Source: Pampus argenteus (Eukaryota > Chordata > Actinopteri > Scombriformes > Stromateidae). From it: a stretch of DNA of 64,000 nucleotides. The notes under the pieces are model-generated. The model did no database searches and was not told the origin of the DNA. It worked only from the letters and a program-made list of their open reading frames with translations. Position 1 is the stretch's first letter; every line of letters starts with the position of its first letter. The DNA is taken from the NCBI GenBank assembly GCA_036937835.1, contig CM072866.1, forward strand, positions 15,229,501 to 15,293,500. The letters run 5' to 3'. The translations under genes and the position numbers were made by a program. Shown here piece by piece: positions 1 through 46,901 of this stretch.

Positions 1-1270
1 GGAAGTAAAGCAGTCCAGATAACAATTCAATGACATCTTTAATAATGACATTTTATAATCACAATAATGTAGTTAATGTGTATTCTCTGAGCAAGCAAGA
101 ATATGTGCCACCGTAAGGTCACAATGTTTTTCATAACATTAGAACTTAATCAGCACTGTAAGTCAGATCCCACATTTTCGTTTTTTAAGCATTTTTTCCT
201 TTCATAAGTTAGTGACAGTAAAGAACTAAGGAAATGAAGGGGAGAGAAAAAAGAGATGAGACATACAGCAAACATCCCCAGTCAGACTCGAACCAGGGAT
301 GTCATGACGACAGTCAGCCTCCCAAACACCTCACTGTAGCTGTTAGTAGAAGTTCACTTTACAGCTATTATTTTTAAGTATCATGATAACAGTATTTCTA
401 TTTATTTTATCTTTTGTAGGATGATTTATTGGTCCAAAAACTATTCATTAATCCTCTCTCACAAGCTAACAAGCAAAACTATTATAGAATATTTTTCTTA
501 CCGCCAGCGTTATCCTTTAAATCTTCATTATTGAAAATGTATGTACATTTTTCCATTCCATAAAATTTACCAGCTGACCCTCTTAATGTCTAAATTGTCA
601 TAAATTAACAGTTTTGGTCATTATAGGCCATTTTAGGAGGAGAAAACTCCTACAAGGAAACAGTTTTGTAATCTTATAATTATACCACTATAAACTACAC
701 ATCACATCAAAAACATTATTCTCCCTTTACGATAGGAGAATATTATAGGATTATAATCTCAGAGGATGAAGCCAATACAGATGTACAAGCAGTGCATAGA
801 CTGAAGTTGTTGCCACATAATTCATTCACTCAGATTCACAGCTACCATTGAGGATGTGTAGGTCAATATTTTTTGACTCAAATGCTGGATCTTTGAGTCT
901 CCTGTAGTACAGTTTACCCCCATAACCAATTATAGTTAATCATCCTTTTTGGGAGAGGGGCACAACAATTAGCTTTTAACATGTTTGAACAACTGACTGA
1001 CTCCAATTTATGCTACAAATTAGGCTATTTTTAGGCCAACTTGGAAAAGGTTATCCTCTTTGCTCTTTTGGGTGTAGGGGGTGATTCGGAGTCACAACCT
1101 GAGTGTTAAGTTTTAAGTTTAATACGTTTTTCTTCCTGTTCCTACAGTGGGATGTTTAGATGTTTCTTCACTGTGCAAAATAACATAAAGTATGTGCAGA
1201 GTTTGACACTTCGAGGTTGTTTTCACAGTCATCCGCTGAAAGTGTACATTTTCACTGAGCATGAGTTGTG
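1..1270. other. Intergenic DNA upstream of zcchc7
   Basis: AT-rich sequence with no open reading frame that I can link to a protein family. It contains one SINE-like block (about 215-350) and otherwise nothing recognisable. A 72-codon minus-strand frame (1119-1337) overlaps the presumed promoter and has no family signature, so it is not called as a gene. Confidence 0.6.
215..352 (-). mobile_element. tRNA-derived SINE fragment
   Basis: On the minus strand the block reads through GGTTCGAGTC, a good match to an RNA polymerase III B box, followed by a tail whose complement is the 'gggagagaaaaaagagatgagacatacagcaaa' type sequence at 240-275. The same arrangement (purine-rich stretch, 'ATGCAACA/ACAGCAAA', then an inverted B box) recurs near 17200 and 47030. 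The copy is diverged and its A-box end is weak. Confidence 0.6.
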
Positions 1271-1340
1271 ACATGACACAGTGAAACGTTACGGTCGGCC
1301 AACCTCTTTTCTTTGGATAAACCCGGAAGTTAATCATCTC
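1270..1340 (+). promoter_or_regulatory. zcchc7: Putative zcchc7 core promoter
   Basis: A CpG-containing stretch just upstream of the first splice donor. It includes CCGGAAGT (1323-1330), a canonical ETS/GABP site typical of TATA-less housekeeping promoters. No TATA box is seen. The transcription start is inferred, not observed. Confidence 0.5.
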
Positions 1341-1408
1341 GCTCCCCCGGCTGAAAGTGGGAGAGCATCTCCCGACTCATGTAACCTCTTCAGTTTGTTG
1401 GATAAAAG
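1331..1408 (+). other. zcchc7: zcchc7 exon 1, non-coding (5' UTR)
   Basis: The 3' boundary is a consensus donor, AAAAG|GTGAGT, at 1409. The 5' end is uncertain and is placed just after the ETS site. The exon contains ATG TAA (1379-1384), a start codon followed directly by a stop, which would be a minimal upstream ORF. Splicing to the coding exon at about 3985 or 3991 is inferred from position and strand only. Confidence 0.45.
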
Positions 1409-3984
1409 GTGAGTTTATGGCTAATGACAATAAACACGGAACATGCTCATTGTTGCAGTGTTTTAGGGCGACTACAGTAGTTATTAGTCTCTCTCTTTCA
1501 CGTGTGTTTGTGACTGAAGGGCTTCATTGTTTACATCCGGCTGCTGTGCCGCTTATAAACACGTGGGTATACAGGAGGGACACATGCTAACCAGGGATGC
1601 AAGATACTATGGAATAACTTGAAGTAGTCGCTGCTCAGCGACTGTTTAAATGAGCTCTTTTGTATTTTAGGCACATAAGTTTGACTGGTTTAACCGTAGC
1701 TTTAAACAAGAGCTTTATTTTACCTCAGTCTACCTGGTAGCTAGTTAGCATTTATCTAGCCGGGGCTAGCATCAGGCTACCTAACTAAAATGAGAAATTA
1801 GGCTCCTTACAAAAATGAGATTCCAGCAGTTTTCCCTCATTATAGTGTAATCAATCATACCTGTGTGCTCAGGATCACATCCCGTCATTCTCCTCAGTGT
1901 GTGTTTACCTGAGGAACCAAACACCATAGCACAATTTAAATCAGTACATCTTTGATTTTATTGGTTTTCCTGTTCCTACTCCTAAAGTAGTCCCTATTAA
2001 AGTGATACCCCTAAATGCACTCATTAGAAATGGTGATAATTCTGCTATAAACAATATACACTAGCGTAAGCGTGAAGGATAATGTTAGGTTCACAATTTT
2101 TTAAGTTCCTCTTGCTGATACTGGTCGTTAAAAGATCCCCTTCAAATGTGCTTTTAATGTAATTGATTGAAGCCAAAATCTGCAGTGTGTCCACACAGTC
2201 AGAAATGTATTTAAAAGTTTACCTTGTGAATATTGGCCACCTTCACTTATATTGTAAGTGAATGAATGTGACAGCACACTGAATATACTAAATAATGGAC
2301 AGATGAATCGATAATGTAAATAATCATTACTTGCAGCCCTAAAAGTAACATTGAGTTATTCTGATTGATTAGACCTATGCTGCTCATGTTAAAGTTAGGT
2401 TGAACTATACTGGGATATACTGTACATGAGGTCAGTGTATATAGGTCTCTATGCACTGCTTAACTTTTTACACATAAATGGCACTCTCCATCAATAGCCA
2501 GTAAGACTCCTTCTCCTTCCTTTTAATCCCCGACGGGCAGCTTGTGACTGTGTAGCGTGGCGTTTCTGCCATGTGTGCGGTCGGGGAGCCAATCATCCCC
2601 AGCCATCATGGCACAGATACGGAGGACTGGACAGAGCAATGGGCCGGTGCCATTTCTCTGTCCACTATATGTGTGTTAGTGTGTGTGTGTATGTGCAAGC
2701 GAGATAGAGAGAGAGAGGGAGAAAGATGGACAGAGATTGGGAAAATTAGCAACACAATGTGCGATTTACAATATTTCACAGCTTCTTAACATTTAAGCAT
2801 TCAAGTGAGTCCCAGATATATCTTAAAGTGTTTGCTGACATCCTCACCTCACAGGTGATGAACTTAGTACAGTGAAAGTCTACAGGTAAAAGAAAGCGAG
2901 TGCAACTGAACCATGCTCTTCCTCAGCTTTGTTAACAAGCCCTTATGGATTTCAGAAAAAGACCAAAGTCTGTGCCCCTTTCTGTAATTGATGTTGGCCT
3001 GTCACCACTTATTCTTCAGTGCTGTAGATAATAGCAAAAGTATTTTTATACTGTGGTTGCAGAAAAGTCTCTATTTTGATTGACTGGTAGGTGTGGACAA
3101 ACTTATGGAAAGTTATGAAAAATTTCTCATCCCGAGGTACGCAAATGCATTTTAAAGAAGATTTTTTTGAGTGAATCTGGATGTCCAAACCAACCAACAA
3201 TAGAAGGAGAAACGGGAGGACTTTTGTGGTGAAACAGGGTGGGCAGTGTATGGGTCTGAGGAGGGACAGCTGCAAGGGAAAGCAGAGACAAAACTGCACA
3301 AAAAATAACCTAAAGAGATATAAAGAAGTCACAGGTAAGAAGAAGAGGGAAAAAGAGAATGTCGGAGCGCTAATGTGATTTTGTGTATGCCTCTCGCGTA
3401 TTAGCATGCATTTGAAAGTATGCTAATACAGGCACAAACTGGAGCTAAGCACTACCTAGCATAATATGAGCTGAAAGGGCTAATACTGAGCAGGATGCTG
3501 TGGTGTTCAGTGTTCAAATTCAAATTTGAGAGCAAACACTAAAATTGCTCTCCTGATTTGAAAACTCCTGGCTGAGCCTCCTGAACCACTTCCAGGTATG
3601 CTAGATGTTGCCTAGCAACACAAGCAGTGTGGATTTTGAGACTTTCATGATGTCTCTAATGTGATGATATATAGCATTTTGATGGCATGTGGATATAATA
3701 TATGTGGGATAGAGAGCTGAAGTGAATCTGAGTTTCATTTCAGAAATAGAAAAACCTCAGTTCAAAACTCATTAACATTTGTAATAATACAAATAACTAA
3801 AAATCCAGCCTTCTAGCAGAATTTCAACTGAATTCTCAATGGTATGTCATGTTTTTCACTTGGGTTTCACTTGGGTTGTATGTTTTTTTAAGATTGTAAT
3901 GTAATAGTAGTTTATTTATTGTGATGCCTTGATTACTATAATAACCCATTTTTGTTTTTGTGTCTGTTTTATCCCGGCATTCAG
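1409..3984 (+). other. zcchc7: zcchc7 intron 1
   Basis: About 2.6 kb with no coding signal. It holds a fragment of the ATTAATCG-type dispersed repeat near 2300-2345 ('gaatcgataatgtaaataatcattacttgcagccct'), a short GA/TG simple repeat near 2670-2730, and otherwise unremarkable AT-rich sequence. The acceptor is TTCAG at 3980-3984, or TTCAG six bases later (3986-3990). Confidence 0.5.
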
Positions 3985-4052
3985 CTTCAGCCACTGAGGT
4001 CACCGTTGCCCAAGGTGTGCGTGTTTGTGTGTGTGAAGGCTTCGTGGTGGTG

Positions 4053-40653
<36,601 letters not shown>

Positions 40654-41000
40654 CATCAGTTTGTGTGACGTGCCAGTGTCATGGCTGAAAGCTTTATGAC
40701 AGAGTATTTTTGTGTTCATGACAGGAAGGTGACATTTTCTTGTCACTTCACATTGTGAAGTTTGAATTTAAAACAGACTCAGCTCTTTGAAGTACAGTTG
40801 GAAAATGTCTTAGTGTCTCTACTCTGGACACATTTTAACGTTATTGCTGATATTTGCTGTTGGAACCAAAGAGAAGTGTATTTTAAAAAATATCTTATGG
40901 AATATTAGAATTTTTCCATATAGAAATGCTACACTTACTCATTTAGAATTAATTTAAATATAATTAATTAAATACATTAATAAATACCTCAATTATACCT
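40654..41000 (+). terminator. zcchc7: zcchc7 3' UTR and candidate poly(A) signal
   Basis: The first AATAAA after the stop is at 40979-40984, giving a 3' UTR of about 350 nt. Later ATTAAA variants exist (near 41305), so longer UTR isoforms are possible. Confidence 0.4.
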
Positions 41001-42002
41001 GTTTAATGCAATTCTGATGATGGGTCCAGACAGCATGCATCACTAACATGCAGCTCTGACAGTAAGAAGTTTAAACTCAGCTGTACATAGTCCGATAGGT
41101 TTGATAGCATGAATACAGGTTACCTGAAGTCTCCCTGAGAGAAATGAAATTTGTATCTGCTCCATCTGACTTATGAGTTTTGTAATTCAGGAAGAGCAAT
41201 CAGTTGGATTGTGTGCTTTATCTCAAACGTGTTTGCAATTGTTTCCTGTATTAATTTTAAAATTTCAAATTCACATTGGGTTGTATAATTAATGTAGAAG
41301 GTACATTAAAATCATTTGGTTCCACTCATTAAATGTCTGTTTTTCCACCTGATGAGAAATCTTTATGGCAACATGACTATTTCAAGTGCATCATTTGCAG
41401 CATTATTTATATTCACTGCTGTCATTTATAATTTGTTTTGTGATTTTTATGCTGATGAATACCACTATACTTAAAAAAATAACTAAAGGCCACCTAGTAT
41501 TGTTAGAAAACTCTTCAAATTTAGTTTTCCTTCCGCCGTCCAGAGACACTGATGTTATAGATTAAAGGTCAGTGTGTAAAGGACTAATCACAGAATGGGA
41601 CTGTCTCTAGTTTATTAATGTTGACTTCATGTTTGTTCATGAACATGTTAAAATTAGAAATACAGTTAACTGCATGTTGATCTAGTTTTCACAACATAAT
41701 TACAATCTGGTAATTTAATTAACTAAATTTACTAGAGTATTAGTAGCAATACAAATGTGGAAATGATCAATCACAAGTAAATGTCCTATATCCAAAACTT
41801 TACCCAATACCTACAGTAAGTTAAACCACAAAAGTATTAAAGTTTTAGGTGTAAACATTCTCATGCAGAATCAAAGTCAAAGTCAATGGGCCCTTTCAGA
41901 GTATTCAGTAGTTATTTGGATGCATTATTGTTTAGCTTCTGCATGCTGGAACTGGCAGTGTGTTTTAATTTACATGTAAACTATTCTGGTGGTTTGTTTA
42001 AA

Positions 42003-42520
42003 CAGTGATGGAAGAAGTATCTGTTTCTTTAGTAAAAAGTATCAATACTGCAATATAAAAATACTCCATTACAACTAAAAGTCCTTTCATCCCTCTGACT
42101 GACATCATTAGATTAATAATATTGAAGCATCAGTGTGTAAGCAGCATGTTACTGTTCCTAAACTATGGGTCCGGCCCCTCAAAACGGTCAGCAGATAAAT
42201 CTGAGGGGTTGCGAGATGATTAATGCGAGAGGAATGAAGAAAAAACAAAGTTGTGATACACAAAACTGTTTTAATTTTTTCAACTACTCTTCTTTTCTTT
42301 GTGAAATATTGGATAATTTGATCATTTATTAAAATGAAACCATGTGAGCTGCGTGTTAGATGTAAAAAAAAAAAAAAAAAGTCAAAACGGAAACCACTAG
42401 TTTCATCTTTAACAATGCGTTATATTTTAAAAGCGTGTTATATTATCCGTTTTGTTAAATCTTCATCTGAATAGTAAAGCTGTCAAACAAATGTAGCCGA
42501 GTAGAAAGTACAATTACTAA
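42003..42520 (+). mobile_element. Non-autonomous foldback repeat ('GTGTTGGAAGAAGTA' type) directly before pgm2
   Basis: Begins 'cagtgatggaagaagtatc' and continues with the fish-typical 'aaaaatactccattaca' and 'gtgtaagcagcatgttactg' blocks. It ends near 'tgtagccgagtagaaagtac'. I recognise this as a dispersed element abundant in percomorph genomes. It contains a poly(A) run (42366-42380). Confidence 0.65.
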
Positions 42521-42539
42521 GTGAAAACCCTGAAGGCAA

Positions 42540-42714
42540 CACATAAGAAACTCGTGATGCATTTACGTCGCCCCGCCCCGGCCCGGATAAGCGTTCACAT
42601 CCACAGCTGCAGTTTCCGTTTTGTGCAGGAAAAGGTTTTCAGGTTGAGCATATTCAGCTTGTATGACCACAGACAGCGATCTGGACAATCTCTGGACTCA
42701 GGCAAAGAAGAGAA
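42540..42714 (+). promoter_or_regulatory. pgm2: pgm2 promoter and 5' UTR
   Basis: A short CpG-rich patch with ACGTCG and a GC box (CCCCGCCCC at 42571-42579) lies about 140 nt before the ATG. No TATA box. The repeat at 42003-42520 ends immediately upstream, so the functional promoter must be compact or include repeat-derived sequence. Confidence 0.55.
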
Positions 42715-42789
42715 ATGGACAACGGTTTGCCTACAAGCGGTGACGCTAAACTGGATCAGGTTGTCAGTGAGTGGCTGCGGTATGACAAG
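42715..42789 (+). CDS. pgm2: pgm2 exon 1 (residues 1-25)
   Basis: MDNGLPTSGDAKLDQVVSEW, then LRYDK. ATG in a good context (GAAATGG). Donor AAG|GTAAAC, phase 0. Confidence 0.9.
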
Positions 42790-43689
42790 GTAAACTGACA
42801 GCTAGCGAGCTGAGCTAGCTTCATGGTTTTAATATTAAGTTAGATAAATGCATGAAATATTACCTGACGTTATGTAAAATAGTCTCTAGTCAATCCGTGA
42901 TCTCTAGTGATTATTAAAATACCATATATGAATATCATATAGTGTCTAATTATGTATGAATGAAGTGTTTCTAACGGTAGGACTTAGCTACAGCACTTCA
43001 AAACATAAGCTGACATTGCTAATAAATGTAACGTTACCTGTGCGGCATTTAAGGTGAACGATATTTTTTTTTTTTAACAAAACGAAAACTTTATTTTTCT
43101 CTTTGCTAATTAAGGAAAAACTCTCTGTGTTCATATGGGCACCGAGTGATGTTTTAAGACAGGCTTGAAAAATTGTGAACCTGTCCTTTAACTGCGAACA
43201 TGGAGCACTTTTTTTAAAGAAGGGTACTATTTTTGCTATTGTTACTACCAAATCACAGTTACTTACATGAAACCTTCTAGAAAGATATTTACAAAGTACA
43301 AACTAGTAAAGTAGAGCATCACCTTCATAGTTTATGTACTGCAGTCAACATGGAAGTAACTCTTAGTCAACCGTGCTGCAATTACATTTCCACATTTCCA
43401 CATTTCCCTTTCTGCTGTCCTAGTCAAAAGCCCATTCTGATCGACACAAACGGAGTCATTCATGGCCTTAAAGAGACATGGGATTCCACCAATCAGGTCA
43501 CATTAGGAAAGGGACCTCCATGCATTAGTCTTATGATAATTATTAAGGATGCTTATTGGTGACCCTGAGTGACCGATTTGATCATGAAGTGTCATAAGAA
43601 CCGACTTGATGATATTTATGGATGTTATTTGTAACCAAACTGATGATATTGATAAATATTGTGGGATTTTTTGGTGTGTACTACCAAAT

Positions 43690-43744
<55 letters not shown>

Positions 43745-46700
43745 TTTCCTCCCCAGAACCCAAAGACAGCGTCCATGGTGCAGGATCTGATGAAGGATGG
43801 AGCAGTGGAGACACTGAAGAAATGTTTCTCTTCCAGGATGGAGTTTGGTACTGCAGGTCTCAGGGCAGCCATGGGCCCCGGCATATCCTGTATGAATGAC
43901 CTCACAATCATCCAGACCACACAGGTTGGTTAATAGATAAACTACTAACACACACATGTTATACATTGGGTCACATGAAGAGCCAGACATGCACATTATT
44001 GATTCTTGTTCTCTGCTGTTTGATGTACTTGAGACACTCCAGTCTCTCGTGGTTGGCTGCATAGCTTACGCGTCCTTGTTAGCCATCATTGTAGCATCTC
44101 AATGCAGCCACTATTCTCACTTACTTCCTGTTTGCCCAGTTTTACTCTCTTTATTCCCTCCATTGCAGGGTTTTTGTCACTACCTGGAGGAGAGTTTTGG
44201 GAACCTTAAGGAGCGAGGAGTAGTGATTGGGTATGATGCGCGGGCCCACCCTCCCAGCGGCGGAAACAGCAAGCGATTCGCCAGCCTGGCTGCAGCTGTA
44301 TTCATCAGCCGAGGGGTGCCTGTCCACCTCTTCTCTGATATCACCCCTACACCCTTTGTGGTAATCACTTAAATTTCTGTTATTTTCTCATTTGGTTTTG
44401 TTTGGGACACTGCAATCACTGTTAAACTTTAACCAATTTAAATTGAATCATTTTATTGCTCATGATTACATTTTAAACAGGCTTACTTTTGCATTTGTAG
44501 AGTAAGTTCTTGAAACAAATCAAGTCAGTTTTTGTGCTGTCATGTCAAATAGTGAAGCAGGTGACAGTGGGATAAAAGCTACATAGCGAAGTCCATTCAA
44601 AAAGCACACTTACTCCTAGTATACTACATTTTGTATAAAACGTATATGATTCACCGTGGTATACTTGATTCAAGACATGTGAAGTGGGCACCAGTCACAT
44701 GACGCATGAATACACCAATCAAAGATTTCATCAATACACCACGTTAATTAGAGTTCATGCCGCAAACGCTTATTCACCTTTAAAAGTTAATACAGTATTG
44801 CTTCAGTTTGCCCTGTGTGACAATGACAATTTTTAAGAGTAACTTATTTCAAACTACAAGGCTCGTCGTTGGTGTTAATTATTAACATGTTTATTTGTTT
44901 TATTCTCAGTGTGCTTTCAATATGTTACATATATAATATACTATGATCTTTGAGTGTGTATCCTTCTTCCTGCAGCCTTTCACAGTTTCCCACCTGGGAC
45001 TGTGTGCAGGTATCATGGTGACCGCCTCTCACAACCCCAAAGAGGACAATGGGTACAAGGTAACACATTTTACCACATCATTTCTCATCTTTTTTTTGCC
45101 AAAAGTGTCTCAGGCTCTGGCCCAGAATCATGTATGAAGGTTTTTAAAGATTAAACTAATCGTGCTTCACAGCCTGATCTGGCGGACCTCATGTGTTTGC
45201 TTTGATCTCCTCTATAAACTTTGTGTTGATACACTTGTTTGATTCATTAGCTCTTATCTTTCTTTTTTTGCTCTGTCTCAGGTGTATTGGGAGAATGGTG
45301 CTCAGATTGTGTCCCCTCATGACAAAGGTATCTCCAAGGCCATAGATGAGAACCTGGAGCCTTGGCCTGAGTCCTGGAACACAGAGGACACCCTGAAGAG
45401 CCCCTTGCTCAAAGATCCTTACCAGGACATCCACACACAATACTTCAAAGCCATCCAGAACCACTGTCATCACAGGTGCTCCATATATAAACTACCTGCA
45501 GAGCTGAGCAGCATGCACCAACTTAAATGCCTGTAGGCTGAAAAAAATCATGTTGTTAAACTAGATAAACAACTGTGTTGTGTAATGCATACATGCTGAT
45601 GTAACTTTAGGTTATACAAGAACATAGTGAGTTTAAATGTAGATATAAGAAAGGACAAAACAATGTTTTAACCAGGTTTTCTTTCTCCACAGGGAGATAA
45701 ACAAGAGTTCAGAGGTGAAAATTGTGCACACATCTGTGCACGGCGTTGGCCACACATTTGTTCAGTCAGCTTTCAAGGCCTTTGACCTTCACCCTCCGCA
45801 TGCTGTAGAGGAGCAGAAAGATCCAGACCCTGAATTTCCCACTGTCAAATATCCTAATCCTGAGGAGGGAGAGGGAGTCCTGGTACACACTGTACAAACA
45901 CACAAACATGCAGCAAACAATAGATGCTGTTTGATTGTTGAAGGTGTAAAATGTGTGTGTGTTTTGCAGACGCTGTCATTTGCCCTCGCAGAGAAGGAGG
46001 GGGCCGTTGCGGTGTTGGCGAATGACCCAGATGCTGATCGACTGGCCATCGCTGAGAAACAGAAGAGGTGTGTTTTTTGTGTGCACCTCAGTGCGGAGGA
46101 GTTTTCAACAGTTATTCTGGGTAATATAGGAAATCACTGACTGCGGTAATGAAGCAGGTTCAGTAATGTGTGTTCATTGAACAAGCAATTTGGGAACCTG
46201 TCATCTTCACAATGGGAATGCTATAAACATGTTAAATAGGATTCTGGTTGTATTTGTTTGTGCATTTTAACTTCATAACTTATGTCTATCTTTCTCTCTG
46301 TCAGTGGACAGTGGCGAGTGTTCAGTGGTAATGAGTTGGGAGCGTTGCTTGGCTGGTGGATGTTCCACTGCTGGAAACAGCAGAACTCTGACGCTGCTCT
46401 TGTGAAAAACCTCTACATGCTGTCAAGCACTGTCTCATCCAAGATACTGCGCGCCATTGCCCTAAAGGAAGGATTCCACTTTGAGGTAACACAATACTGA
46501 AGCTCAAGACTGTAGTTTGTTACAAAAGTGAAAGTTGAGAACAGAAAGGCATTTTGTTAAAAAAAATTTCTGATTTTGTTCATTAAAGGAAGGAAGAATA
46601 TATATATGGTTCTCTTGCATTGGAGATGATTCACAAAATGTTTCGAATTAAAGTCATTTAAGAAAATATAGGGACTAGTGTAGCCGATGGTGATTTATTT

Positions 46701-46853
46701 GTTCGACTTCACTGTTGGATTTTCATCTTAAAGCTATCACTTAATGTTTGTATAGGAAACACTGACAGGGTTCAAGTGGATGGGAAACAGAGCCAGAGAC
46801 CTTTTGGACCAGGGCAAAACCGTTCTGTTTGCCTTTGAGGAGGCCATAGGTAT

Positions 46854-46901
<48 letters not shown>

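Larger units (their letters stand above)
42790..43756 (+). other. pgm2: pgm2 intron 1
   Basis: Contains one copy of a ~65-nt dispersed repeat (43127-43191) and a (TG)22 tract (43692-43735) followed by TA repeats. The tract ends only about 14 nt before the 3' splice site (TTTCCTCCCCAG). Confidence 0.6.

Noticed and set aside
1119..1337. 72-codon minus-strand frame next to the zcchc7 promoter, considered as a divergent gene
   Set aside because: No recognisable domain, and no splice structure or poly(A) signal supporting a divergent transcript.
43350..43562. Possible pgm2 exon at 43423-43497 (acceptor TGTCCTAG, donor-like CAG|GTCACA)
   Set aside because: In the phase required after exon 1 it hits a stop, and exon 1 already joins in frame to 43757 with full family colinearity.
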